A stretch of 59,938 bases of DNA from Lachnospiraceae bacterium UBA2864. Its GTDB lineage: Bacteria > Bacillota > Clostridia > Lachnospirales > Lachnospiraceae. Of this stretch, positions 40,398-49,186 are shown one piece after another (positions within the stretch are counted from its first letter, which is position 1; every line of letters begins with the position of its first letter). Location: contig DEFA01000001.1 in the NCBI GenBank assembly GCA_002350525.1, positions 1 through 59,938 on the forward strand. Reading direction: 5' to 3'. The translations under genes were made by a program, and so were the position numbers. Below the pieces are notes generated by a model. That model did no database searches. It was not told the origin of the DNA and was given only the letters and a program-made list of their open reading frames with translations.

Positions 40398-41759
40398 ATG
40401 AAGAAGATTTACAAAGATTTATTTAAGATAGTTATGCCTGTATCGCTGCAGTATCTTATGATGTCGCTTGTATCGGCATCGGATGCTTTTATGCTGGGCT
40501 TCCTGGATCAGGACAGTCTGTCGGCGGTTTCACTTGCGACACAGGTGGCATTTGTATACGGATTGTTTTTCGAGGCATTCCTGTACGGATGCTCCGTGCT
40601 TGCGGCGCAGTACTGGGGAAAAGGCGACAAGAAAACAGTGGATGAAGTACTTGCCATAACCATGAGATATACACTTTTCGTGGGACTTATCTTTACACTG
40701 GGTACGGTATTCGTGCCGAAAAGCATAATGCACATTTTTACGGATGATGCCCTTCTCATAGATCTGGGAGCGGATTATCTCAGAACGGTTTCGCTTTCCT
40801 ATTTTATCGGAGGATTTGCACAGGTATACTTCGGCATACTTAAAATCTGCGATAAAGCAAAGCTCAGTACATTAATAGGTTCGCTTTCCGTAATATTCAA
40901 TATTATATTAAATGCGCTTCTCATATTCGGTCTTGCGGGATTTCCGAAGATGGGAATAAAGGGAGCGGCAGTTGCTACGGTTTTGGCAAGAATATTTGAG
41001 ACAGCATTTGTCATAATTCTTATATTTATGAAGAAATGCATGCCGCTAAATATTCCTAAGACTCTTATGATCGGAACGGGCGAGAATAAGTTGAGCCGTG
41101 AGCTCCATAGGGATTACTGGAAATATACGGTTCCGCTTCTCTTTAACCAGCTCGGATGGGGCGGCGGTGTAACTATGTATTCGGTCATCATGGGACGACT
41201 TGGTAGTGATGCAATCGCAGCAAATTCAATAGCAAGTATAGTTCGTGGTATGGTTGCAAGCTTCTGCTGGGGCATAGCTTCGGGTGTATCTATAATCATA
41301 GGGCAGATGCTCGGTAGAAATGAACTGAAAGAGGCCAAGAAAGCGGGCGGTAGTTTCGTCAGATTTTCTATCTATATAGGTGCACTTTCGGGACTTATAC
41401 TTCTTGCAATCACACCGATCCTTCTCAGGTTTGTTACGCTTCAGGGAGATGCACGTTACTATCTTAAAATCATGATGTTTATGGCATCATACTATATAAT
41501 AGGTAATTCACTTAACTCGACCATCATCGGTGGAATATTCCCGGCAGGCGGTGATACTAAATTCGGTATGTGGTGTGACATCATAACACTTTGGTGCGTT
41601 GTAGTTCCTATGGGAATGATAGGTGCGTTCATACTGAAACTTCCTGTACTTGTGGTTGCATTTATCCTGACTCTGGATGAATTCGTTAAGATTCCGGCAG
41701 TTTATAAGCACTACGTAAAGTATTCATGGGTAAAAAATATAACAAGAGACATGGCGTGA
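40398..41759 (+). CDS. MATE-family multidrug/cation efflux protein
   Basis: This 453-aa membrane protein has twelve predicted helices in two homologous halves. MATE landmarks are IVMPVSLQYLMMSLVSASDAFMLGFLD at the start, AAQYWGKGDKKTVDE after helix 2, and YTVPLLFNQLGWGGGVTMYSVIMGRLG opening the second half, then IIGQMLGRNELKEAKKAG. MATE pumps export drugs or metabolites using Na+ or H+ gradients. The ATG at 40398 (CAGAGG upstream) is preferred to 40380. It follows the ABC-F gene by 86 bases with no clear terminator, so the attenuator may govern both genes. Confidence 0.9.
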   Translation: MKKIYKDLFKIVMPVSLQYLMMSLVSASDAFMLGFLDQDSLSAVSLATQVAFVYGLFFEAFLYGCSVLAAQYWGKGDKKTVDEVLAITMRYTLFVGLIFTLGTVFVPKSIMHIFTDDALLIDLGADYLRTVSLSYFIGGFAQVYFGILKICDKAKLSTLIGSLSVIFNIILNALLIFGLAGFPKMGIKGAAVATVLARIFETAFVIILIFMKKCMPLNIPKTLMIGTGENKLSRELHRDYWKYTVPLLFNQLGWGGGVTMYSVIMGRLGSDAIAANSIASIVRGMVASFCWGIASGVSIIIGQMLGRNELKEAKKAGGSFVRFSIYIGALSGLILLAITPILLRFVTLQGDARYYLKIMMFMASYYIIGNSLNSTIIGGIFPAGGDTKFGMWCDIITLWCVVVPMGMIGAFILKLPVLVVAFILTLDEFVKIPAVYKHYVKYSWVKNITRDMA

Positions 41760-41832
41760 TCTGATACCGCGGTGATCAGCCAAAGAGCAGAGCAGACAGC
41801 AAAAAACAGGCAAAAGAGGTTAAATATCTGCT

Positions 41833-41849
41833 TTTGTTCGAAGAACAAA
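41833..41849. other. inverted repeat upstream of the YczE-like gene
   Basis: TTTGTTC-GAA-GAACAAA is a 7-bp perfect inverted repeat with a 3-base loop, 44 bases before the start codon. It could be an operator or a weak terminator for the MATE gene. Confidence 0.35.
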
Positions 41850-41892
41850 TCTCGTATCTTATAAAAGAAATAAAAAAAGGATGGAAAGATTT

Positions 41893-42582
41893 ATGAATAA
41901 GATCAAAGATTTTTTGTTGGAACGCAGAAGACGTATAATGATGTCACTCTTCGGAGTCATCATATGTGCGATAAGTGTCGGAGTATTTAAGCTGGCTGCT
42001 CTCGGTGTGGATCCGTTTCAGTCGCTTATGAGCGGACTTGATTCCATTATTCCGATCGATTTCGGAACTCTTTACGTGATAGTAAATGCAACGCTCCTTC
42101 TGTTCAGCCTCATAGCGGACAGACATAATATCGGAATTGCTACATTTATCAATCTCTTTCTGCTCGGATATATAACTCAGTTTACTTATGCTCAGCTTCA
42201 GAAGCTGATCCCTGATCCGTCTATGCCGGTAAGAGTAATATGCCTTATTATCGGAATCGTCGTAATATGCTTTGGATCATCGCTTTATATGACTGCCGAT
42301 CTCGGTGTATCGACCTACGATGCAGTAGCGATAGTTATGGCAAACAAATGGAAACTTGGTAAGTTTAAATACATTAGAATAATTACAGATATCATATGCG
42401 TGGTTATCGGATGTGCGCTCTTTATGGCTGCGGGAAATCCGGCTTCGAAGATTCCTACGATAGCGGGAGTCGGAACAATCATTACTGCTTTCTTCATGGG
42501 ACCGCTCATAGATCTTTTTAACGAGAAGATAGCAAAACCGATGCTTAGTAAGAACAAGGCCGTTAGTACCGATGCCAAATAG
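41893..42582 (+). CDS. YczE/YyaS/YitT-family membrane protein
   Basis: This 229-aa protein has about five to six helices (roughly 15-38, 50-68, 75-98, 110-132, 155-178, 183-205). ISVGVFKLAALGVDPFQSLMSGL near the start and MTADLGVSTYDAVAIVMA in the middle are the paired G-x-x-P/T-(F/Y)-(D/Q) segments of the YczE/YitT family. These membrane proteins of uncertain function sometimes lie beside exporters and regulators. The ATG at 41893 is chosen because AAAGGATGG lies at proper distance, while the ATG at 41881 overlaps that ribosome site. Confidence 0.8.
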   Translation: MNKIKDFLLERRRRIMMSLFGVIICAISVGVFKLAALGVDPFQSLMSGLDSIIPIDFGTLYVIVNATLLLFSLIADRHNIGIATFINLFLLGYITQFTYAQLQKLIPDPSMPVRVICLIIGIVVICFGSSLYMTADLGVSTYDAVAIVMANKWKLGKFKYIRIITDIICVVIGCALFMAAGNPASKIPTIAGVGTIITAFFMGPLIDLFNEKIAKPMLSKNKAVSTDAK

Positions 42583-42620
42583 AAATAAAGGCAAAATGCC
42601 GATGTCAAGTAAGAAATAAA
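42569..42620 (+). repeat. imperfect tandem duplication across a stop codon
   Basis: CCGATGCCAAATAGAAATAA (from 42569, spanning the TAG stop of the YczE-like gene) is repeated as CCGATGTCAAGTAAGAAATA from 42599, a period of 30 bp. Confidence 0.6.
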
Positions 42621-42626
42621 AATAAG

Positions 42627-42656
42627 TTGGTAAGTACGGTATTTTAGTGCTATAAT
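42627..42656 (+). promoter_or_regulatory. aspS promoter
   Basis: TTGGTA (42627-42632), an 18-bp spacer and TATAAT (42651-42656), 61 bases upstream of the start codon. No T-box-like leader structure fits in the short leader. Confidence 0.75.
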
Positions 42657-42717
42657 TGTCCTCGGCTATGCCCGGAACAACAGTCCTGTGCATAATATCG
42701 TAATGGAGGATAAAGAT

Positions 42718-44502
42718 ATGCAGTCAAGAACGCATACTTGCGGAGAATTAAGAAAAGCAAATGCAGGCGAGAAAGTTACCATCGTAGGATGGATGGAGAA
42801 CGTCAGAGAAGTCGGCGGAAATCTCGCATTTGTTATCATTCGTGATTTTTACGGAACCACACAGGTGGTAGTTGAGACTGAGGAAATGATGGCTGTTATA
42901 AAGCCAATCAATAAGGAATCAACAGTTAAGATTACAGGTACGGTTCGTGAAAGAAGTAATATAAATAAGAACAATCCTACAGGAGAAATCGAGATAGTTC
43001 CTGAGAGCATCGAGGTTCTCGGAAAGAGCTATCATTCGGAGCTTCCTTTTGAAATCAATCATTCAAGAGAGGCTGATGAGACCTTCCGTCTCAAATATCG
43101 TTATCTTGATCTTCGTAATCCTGAGGTTAAGAATAATATCGTACTTCGCTGCAATGTTGTATCGGCGCTCAGATCTGCCATGACAGAGCACGGCTTCCTG
43201 GAGATCACAACACCTATTCTTACAGCTTCTTCACCTGAAGGAGCAAGAGATTATCTTGTACCTGCCAGAAAGCATCCGGGCAAGTTCTATGCACTTCCTC
43301 AGGCTCCTCAGCAGTTTAAGCAGCTTCTTATGACAGCAGGTTTTGACAGATATTTCCAGATCGCTCCTTGCTTCAGAGATGAAGATGCAAGAGGAGACCG
43401 TTCACCGGGAGAGTTCTATCAGATGGATATGGAGATGGCATTTGCTTCCAAGGAAGATGTCTTCGAAGTACTTGAGGATGTACTTCCTCCGATTTTTGCG
43501 AAGTACGGAAAGTATAATATTGCTTCAAGTGCTCCGTTCACAAGAATTCCTTATCTTCAGGCTATGGATGAGTTCGGTACCGATAAGCCGGATCTTCGTA
43601 TAGATCTCAGAGTAACAGATTTAACAGATGAACTTGCAGACTGCGGTTTTGAGCCTTTCAAGGAAAATGTGATCAAGGCCGTTCCTGTATCGGACTGCAA
43701 GCTTACAAGAAAGCAGATAGATGCAATATGTGCAAATATTGAAGTTCAGGCAGGCGCAAAGGCATACTGGTTCAAGTGTGATGAGACAGGTGCTATCGCA
43801 GGCGGTATCGCTAAGTTTATCAATGCAGATCCTGCCATCGCCGAGGCTGTAACAGAGAAGCTCGGTCTTGCTCCTAACACACTTGTTGTTGTAGGCGCAG
43901 GTAAGAAGACTCTCGCACAGAAGATAGCCGGTGTCGCAGTTAAGATGCTCGGTGCAGAGTGTGAAGGTCATATGGATAAGGAAAGATATGAGTTCTGCTG
44001 GATAGTAGACTTCCCTATGTATGAAATCGGTGAGGAGTCAGGACTTCTCGAGTTCTGTCATAATCCGTTCTCAATGCCTATCGGTGGTAAGGATATCCTT
44101 GAAGCAGCCGAGAAGGGGGAGGTTGATCCGCTCAGCATAATGGCAGATCAGTATGACCTTGTATGTAACGGTATAGAGCTTTCATCCGGAGCCGTAAGAA
44201 ATCATGACCCTGAAGTTATGGTTAAGGCCTTCGAGATGGTACGTCTCGGTGAAGACGAAGTTAAGGCTAAGTTCCCTGCTATGTACAATGCATTCTCTTA
44301 CGGAGCACCTCCACATGCAGGTATCGCTCCTGGAGTAGACAGAATGGTAATGCTCCTTGCAGGAGAAGATTCAATCCGTGAGATCATCGCATTCCCTATG
44401 AATAAGAATGCACAGGATATCATGATGGATGCACCTTCGGAAGTAGAACAGAAGCAGCTGGATGAACTGCACATAGCAATTGTGAAGGACGAAGCTGAGT
44501 AG
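42718..44502 (+). CDS. aspS: aspartate--tRNA ligase
   Basis: This 594-aa enzyme has an N-terminal OB anticodon-binding domain (about 1-110: HTCGELRKANAGEKVTIVGWMENVRE), class II motif 1 (ALRSAMTEHGFLEITTPILTASSPEGARD), motif 2 (FRDEDARGDRSPGEFYQMDMEM), a bacterial GAD insertion (about 290-420) and motif 3 (GIAPGVDRMVMLL). It charges tRNA-Asp and is the clearest housekeeping gene in the window. The flipping-loop region LPQAPQQFKQ has Ala where many have Ser, a lineage trait. GGAGGAT (42704-42710) fixes the start at 42718. A very long terminator follows. Confidence 0.97.
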   Translation: MQSRTHTCGELRKANAGEKVTIVGWMENVREVGGNLAFVIIRDFYGTTQVVVETEEMMAVIKPINKESTVKITGTVRERSNINKNNPTGEIEIVPESIEVLGKSYHSELPFEINHSREADETFRLKYRYLDLRNPEVKNNIVLRCNVVSALRSAMTEHGFLEITTPILTASSPEGARDYLVPARKHPGKFYALPQAPQQFKQLLMTAGFDRYFQIAPCFRDEDARGDRSPGEFYQMDMEMAFASKEDVFEVLEDVLPPIFAKYGKYNIASSAPFTRIPYLQAMDEFGTDKPDLRIDLRVTDLTDELADCGFEPFKENVIKAVPVSDCKLTRKQIDAICANIEVQAGAKAYWFKCDETGAIAGGIAKFINADPAIAEAVTEKLGLAPNTLVVVGAGKKTLAQKIAGVAVKMLGAECEGHMDKERYEFCWIVDFPMYEIGEESGLLEFCHNPFSMPIGGKDILEAAEKGEVDPLSIMADQYDLVCNGIELSSGAVRNHDPEVMVKAFEMVRLGEDEVKAKFPAMYNAFSYGAPPHAGIAPGVDRMVMLLAGEDSIREIIAFPMNKNAQDIMMDAPSEVEQKQLDELHIAIVKDEAE

Positions 44503-44529
44503 GAATTAATTTAAAATATTATAACGGAC

Positions 44530-44608
44530 GCCCGGACAGCCGGAAGACGCGTTCCAACCGCCTATAATAGGGCTCTGGAACACGCATCGGCCTGCCCGGG
44601 CTGTTTTT
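44530..44608 (+). terminator. extended terminator after aspS
   Basis: GCCCGGACAG, CCGG and GCGTTCCA (44530-44556) pair in order with TGGAACACGC, CGGCC and TGCCCGGGC (44576-44601), giving roughly 25 pairs with few mismatches. CCTATAATAGG forms an inner palindrome. CTGTTTTTAA ends it. It is much longer than the other terminators here. Confidence 0.85.
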
Positions 44609-44620
44609 AATTTATACCCC

Positions 44621-44642
44621 AAAGTGACTATTCTGTCACTTT
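44621..44642. promoter_or_regulatory. palindrome upstream of the ABC/FtsX operon
   Basis: AAAGTGAC (44621-44628) and GTCACTTT (44635-44642) form a perfect 8-bp inverted repeat with a 6-bp gap, 90 bases before the ATPase gene. No U-tract follows, so an operator for a dimeric regulator is more likely than a terminator. Confidence 0.5.
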
Positions 44643-44731
44643 TGCAGTCATCATATTGTAACTTATCTGTGTTATATTGATAGTGTCGACAGATACAGAA
44701 ATAAATAATTCTATAAAAAGGCGGTATTAAA

Positions 44732-45421
44732 ATGGAAATTTTAAAATGTGAAAACGTTTCAAAGATATATGGTTCGGGTGATACGGAGGTTAGGGCTCTG
44801 GATAATGTAAGCTTCTCGGTTGAAAAGGGTGAGTTCGTATCGATCATAGGTCCTTCGGGAAGCGGTAAGTCAACGCTGATTCATATTCTGGGAGGTGTTG
44901 ATAAACCGACAGAGGGTAAGGTCTTTATAGATGGTACGGATGTGCATGCTTTAAATGAGGATAAGCTTGCAATCTTCAGAAGAAGGCAGATCGGTCTTGT
45001 ATATCAGTTCTACAACCTGATGCCGGTTCTCAACATAGATGAGAATATAGCGCTTCCTCATCTTCTGGACGGAAGACCTCTTGATAAGGAGAGGCTCGAT
45101 CAGATAATAGATCACCTGGGACTTACAGACAGAAGACACAATCTTCCGAATCAGCTTTCCGGTGGTCAGCAGCAGAGAGTGTCAATCGGAAGAGCACTTT
45201 ACAGTCATCCGGCAATCCTTCTTGCAGATGAGCCGACAGGTAATCTGGACAGGAAGACAGGAGAAGAGATAATAGAACTTCTCAAGGAATCAAACAGAGT
45301 CAATAAGCAGACACTCATTCTTATAACCCATGATGAGGGAATTGCCATGCAGGCAGATAGAGTCATCGGTATAGAAGACGGCAGGATCGTAAGAAACGAG
45401 AAAGTAAGAAATATTGTATAG
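44732..45421 (+). CDS. ABC transporter ATP-binding protein (MacB/LolD type)
   Basis: This 229-aa ATPase has Walker A GPSGSGKSTLIH (about residues 39-50), the Q-loop in LVYQFYNLMPVLNIDEN, signature LSGGQQQRVSIGRAL, Walker B ILLADEPTGNLD and H-loop LITHDEGIAMQADR. EPTGNLD is the classic MacB/LolD/FtsE signature. It serves the FtsX permease 12 bases downstream and is followed by a two-component pair, so the four genes look like one operon of the BceAB-RS kind, although the permease has a different extracellular layout. Confidence 0.95.
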   Translation: MEILKCENVSKIYGSGDTEVRALDNVSFSVEKGEFVSIIGPSGSGKSTLIHILGGVDKPTEGKVFIDGTDVHALNEDKLAIFRRRQIGLVYQFYNLMPVLNIDENIALPHLLDGRPLDKERLDQIIDHLGLTDRRHNLPNQLSGGQQQRVSIGRALYSHPAILLADEPTGNLDRKTGEEIIELLKESNRVNKQTLILITHDEGIAMQADRVIGIEDGRIVRNEKVRNIV

Positions 45422-45432
45422 AGGATACGGAA

Positions 45433-48387
45433 ATGAATAACAAGAAGATTATATTTCAGGTTACAAAAACTTATATGAAAAAGAATAAGAGAAGGACCGT
45501 TATTACATTTGCGGGTATTCTCGTAATGGTAATCCTTATGACAGCTGTCTTTATCGGTAAAGATACGGTAATGAACTTTATGCTGAGAACGGTTGAAGAA
45601 GAGAAGGGAAAGTGGCATATTCAGGTTTACGGTGTCGGTAAGGAAGAAGCTGAAGAAATCGGAAATCTTGAAGGGGTAGAAAACATGGAGGTTTCAAAAC
45701 CGCTCGGCTATACGGACTTTAAGGAGAGCGGTAATCCCGATGAAACACCGATGCTGGAGATTAAAGGATACTCAGGGGAGCTCTTTGACATGATGAATAT
45801 TCGTTTAGTTGAAGGACGTTATCCTGAGAATGATCATGAGATTCTTCTCAGCGAGAGAGCGATTCAGGAAGGCTCGGAGATAAAGGTCGGAGATACCCTG
45901 GAGGTAGATACATACAGAAGATATATCCATGCATTTATTAGTGAAAACGAGCAGAAAAAACTCGAGAATGGTGAAGAGATCGGCGGAGTAGGGTTCTTCG
46001 GCGGCTTTACTGTCAATCATGGTGACACGGTGGAGGTTCCGGATCATTTCCCGTATTATGAGAATAATGATGTATTTGAGATGGTCCATGAGCCGACAGG
46101 CCTGAAGGGAACATATACGGTAGTCGGTATTATGCAGACTCCTTACTATGAGAAAAAAGGACAGGGCGGTTATATAGCCTTAACAAAGACAGGAGCTGAA
46201 ATTACGGCAGATGAGACGGTAAATGTGGTCCTTACGATCGATCTTTATTCAAAACATAATCCTGCTGATGATATATACAGAATTATTGATAAATACAGAA
46301 ATCCTGAGGAAAGGGAGGAGCTTCTGGAGAGCGGAGGCAGAATGATACTTGAAGACGGAACACAGATCCCCCTTAAAGAGGATGATGTAGTTGTAAATGA
46401 TATGCTGCTGACATTTGGCGCAAAAGGATCTGACGGCAGCTTTAACTATCTTATGAAATTCTTTCAGGCATTCTTCATTATCCTTATTACGGCTGCTTCA
46501 CTGATCCTTATATATAACGTTTTTGCAATATCATATAAGGAAAGAAGCAGATATCTGGGAATGCTTTCATCTGTAGGTGCAACGCGTAAACAGAAAAAAT
46601 GGAGTGTTTATTATGAAGTTTTCTCACTTCTGATGATCGCTATTCCGGTCGGGATTGCTTTAGGACTGTTAGCAGTAAAGGGTGTCATGCTCCTCCTTTA
46701 CCCACACTTCAGTTTGATTATTAACAGTATTGCAACTAACGTTATATCGGGAAAAAGCTGTGAGATTCCGTGTACTCTCGTGGTTAATCCGCTAAATATA
46801 TTCTATGTGATCGTATTTTCAATCCTGGCAGTATATATATCAGCGCTTATTCCGGCAAGAAAGATCAGTAAAGTAGGACCTATCGAAAGTATAAGAGGAA
46901 ATGATACGGGAATAAAGCGTAGACGCGGCGGATATAAGACAAAACTCGGATTTATGAATAAGGGTAAGTCGGAGCAGTTGCTTGCAGCAGTTTCGGTCGG
47001 AAGAAACAGGTATTCAACCAGAGGAATCATCAGAAGTATAGTTGCATTTATCACATTAACTCTTATAACAGCATTTGCGGTAAGAAGTTTTGTGGATATC
47101 CTGAAGACTAAGACTGAACAGGAAAATATCAGTATGGGGAAGAATTATGAAGGTTACAGCTATATTTATTCCATAGATGATGAAAAGCTTTATTCAGAAG
47201 GTCTGACAGATGTTATTACTTCAGACGAAGTTGAAGACTATAAAATAATAGATGCGGTATTTTTTACTTATAACATTTCACTTGATGACTTTTCACAAGA
47301 GTTTAAAGACAGTCTTGAAAAGGTTATATCTTCATATTTTCCAAACGGAATACCGGATGGTTATAAAAAATGGTATACGGAACCGGAAGATATATATGAT
47401 AATCCGTCTGTGAATCTGATAACCATGAGCGAGAAGGAATTTAAAGATGTAGCTGAAAAGGCAGGAATAGATCTTTCGAAATATGATGAATCCGATACGG
47501 CCCTTATATATGATACTATTACAGTGTCAACCGATGAGTATAAATTCGGAGACAGCGGAGCGGTAAAGCCCGATTACATGGTATTTCAGGTAAAGAATCC
47601 TGTAGATATCACAGAAGGAGAGAAGGTTACACTTCTGGGCGAAACCTATGATGAGGAAACAGACAAGGTCTGTGACTATGAAGTACCGGTTACTTTCGCA
47701 GGTTATATAGATGCGGAAGATATAGGAGACTACTTTACTTTAAGAGGAAGTGATGTATGGATCATCATACCGGAGAAGACCAAAGAAAGAATCAACAGTA
47801 TGGAATCGGGAGCATATCAAAGAGGAATAGATGATAAATATGTTCTCTTCAATGTTAAGAGTGAAGACGCGGGAATAATAGGCAGACTTTCTATGGTTAA
47901 GAACGAATACGGCGATAGTGCACTTCATCCGGCAGCTTTGATAACCGGTTTTACGGATTTTAAAACAGCTATAACAAGTATAGTAAAGATAATAGCGGTA
48001 AGCTTTACAATCCTCATCGCGATCATCTGCATACTTAACCTTTATAACTCGGTAATGGGAAGAAAACTATCGAGACATCAGGAGCTTTCGGTACTTTTCT
48101 CAATGGGAATGACAGCGGCTCAGAAGAGACATATGCTTATCCTCGAAAATGTAAGGCTCATGACGAGAGCATTCATATATTCAGGTGTAATTACAAGCAT
48201 TTTTGTGGTATTCTTACATAAGGTATTAAGTGACAGATTCGGTAGAATGTACTTTACACTTCCTGTATGGATCATGGCTCTTACAGCGGTAGTCAGCATC
48301 GGTGCACTTACCCTCTTTACAGCTATCAGCTACAAAGGAACGGGTAAGACTCAGCTGATCGAAGAAGTTCGTACAGAAGCAGTGTAA
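45433..48387 (+). CDS. large FtsX-family ABC permease (984 aa)
   Basis: Eight helices are visible: about 20-40, a cluster at about 335-362, 390-418, 453-475, then about 530-552, 848-870, 912-930 and 943-965. Two large extracellular domains lie at about 45-330 and 555-840. YLGMLSSVGATRKQKKWSVYYE and LSVLFSMGMTAAQKRHMLILE are the two cytosolic coupling segments. It is longer than BceB (about 650 aa), with one big domain in each half. Probable role: removal or sensing of antimicrobial peptides or lipid-linked substrates with the ATPase at 44732. Confidence 0.9.
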   Translation: MNNKKIIFQVTKTYMKKNKRRTVITFAGILVMVILMTAVFIGKDTVMNFMLRTVEEEKGKWHIQVYGVGKEEAEEIGNLEGVENMEVSKPLGYTDFKESGNPDETPMLEIKGYSGELFDMMNIRLVEGRYPENDHEILLSERAIQEGSEIKVGDTLEVDTYRRYIHAFISENEQKKLENGEEIGGVGFFGGFTVNHGDTVEVPDHFPYYENNDVFEMVHEPTGLKGTYTVVGIMQTPYYEKKGQGGYIALTKTGAEITADETVNVVLTIDLYSKHNPADDIYRIIDKYRNPEEREELLESGGRMILEDGTQIPLKEDDVVVNDMLLTFGAKGSDGSFNYLMKFFQAFFIILITAASLILIYNVFAISYKERSRYLGMLSSVGATRKQKKWSVYYEVFSLLMIAIPVGIALGLLAVKGVMLLLYPHFSLIINSIATNVISGKSCEIPCTLVVNPLNIFYVIVFSILAVYISALIPARKISKVGPIESIRGNDTGIKRRRGGYKTKLGFMNKGKSEQLLAAVSVGRNRYSTRGIIRSIVAFITLTLITAFAVRSFVDILKTKTEQENISMGKNYEGYSYIYSIDDEKLYSEGLTDVITSDEVEDYKIIDAVFFTYNISLDDFSQEFKDSLEKVISSYFPNGIPDGYKKWYTEPEDIYDNPSVNLITMSEKEFKDVAEKAGIDLSKYDESDTALIYDTITVSTDEYKFGDSGAVKPDYMVFQVKNPVDITEGEKVTLLGETYDEETDKVCDYEVPVTFAGYIDAEDIGDYFTLRGSDVWIIIPEKTKERINSMESGAYQRGIDDKYVLFNVKSEDAGIIGRLSMVKNEYGDSALHPAALITGFTDFKTAITSIVKIIAVSFTILIAIICILNLYNSVMGRKLSRHQELSVLFSMGMTAAQKRHMLILENVRLMTRAFIYSGVITSIFVVFLHKVLSDRFGRMYFTLPVWIMALTAVVSIGALTLFTAISYKGTGKTQLIEEVRTEAV

Positions 48388-48399
48388 GAAGAGGGCAGG

Positions 48400-49155
48400 A
48401 TGAAAGTATTTATAGTTGAGGATGATCCGATAATAGTAGAAGGACTGAAGATAGCGCTCACACAGGAGAGTTATGAAGTTGAGTCCTATGGAAATATGAC
48501 AGATGCAATTAATGCTATAACGGGAGAGGCACACTTTGACGTGTGCCTCCTTGACGTTAATCTTCCGGATGGTGATGGTTATCAGGTATGTAAGGTTATA
48601 AGAGAACGTTCAAATGTTCCGATAATCTTCCTTACGGCCTGTGATGATGAGATTCATACGGTTCTCGCTCTTGAGCAGGGAGCGGATGACTATATAGCGA
48701 AGCCTTTCCGTATAAGGGAGCTTATAGCAAGGATCAAGGCTGTTATGAGAAGAACCGGAAGAGGAGCGGATCCTGATCAGGGACAGAATACGAAAGATAC
48801 AGTTACAGATGGTATTAATCACAACGGTCAGTCATCGGAAACAGCCGGGACAGATTCAAATATAATCAAAATAGGTGAGAATGAACTTGATATAAAGAGC
48901 GGTAAGGTAAAGCGTGACGGAGAAGAAGTATTCCTGTCGGCAGTAGAGTATAGGCTTCTCCTTACATTTGCCAGGTCCCGCGGACAGCTTCTGACGCGTC
49001 AGCAGATTCTTAATGATATGTGGGACAGTGCAGGTGACTTCGTAAATGATAATACGCTTACGGTATATGTAAGACGACTCAGAAAGAAACTTGAACAGGA
49101 AGGCGACGAGCCGGTCATTCAGACAGTAAGAGGAATAGGATACAGGATGGACTGA
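48400..49155 (+). CDS. OmpR-family response regulator
   Basis: This 251-aa regulator has a receiver (1-118: IVEDDPI, Asp52 in LLDVNLPDGDG, LTACDDE, Lys in YIAKPFRI), a linker about 30 residues longer than usual and rich in Asp, Gly, Thr and Asn (about 122-158), and a winged-helix domain (about 160-250: LSAVEYRLLLTFARSRGQLLTR, NTLTVYVRRLRKKL, QTVRGIGYRMD). It follows the FtsX gene by 12 bases and precedes its kinase. It probably controls the ABC operon in which it lies. Confidence 0.95.
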   Translation: MKVFIVEDDPIIVEGLKIALTQESYEVESYGNMTDAINAITGEAHFDVCLLDVNLPDGDGYQVCKVIRERSNVPIIFLTACDDEIHTVLALEQGADDYIAKPFRIRELIARIKAVMRRTGRGADPDQGQNTKDTVTDGINHNGQSSETAGTDSNIIKIGENELDIKSGKVKRDGEEVFLSAVEYRLLLTFARSRGQLLTRQQILNDMWDSAGDFVNDNTLTVYVRRLRKKLEQEGDEPVIQTVRGIGYRMD

Positions 49156-49186
49156 ATAATACAGAACCGGAGTGTTAGTTGAAGAT

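Noticed and set aside
41833..41849. LexA/SOS box at the GTTC-GAA-GAAC palindrome
   Set aside because: The half-sites are in the reverse order (GTTC...GAAC rather than GAAC...GTTC) and the spacing does not fit.
42657..42717. T-box or other riboswitch before aspS
   Set aside because: The leader is only about 50-60 bases and shows no specifier stem, T-box sequence or terminator.
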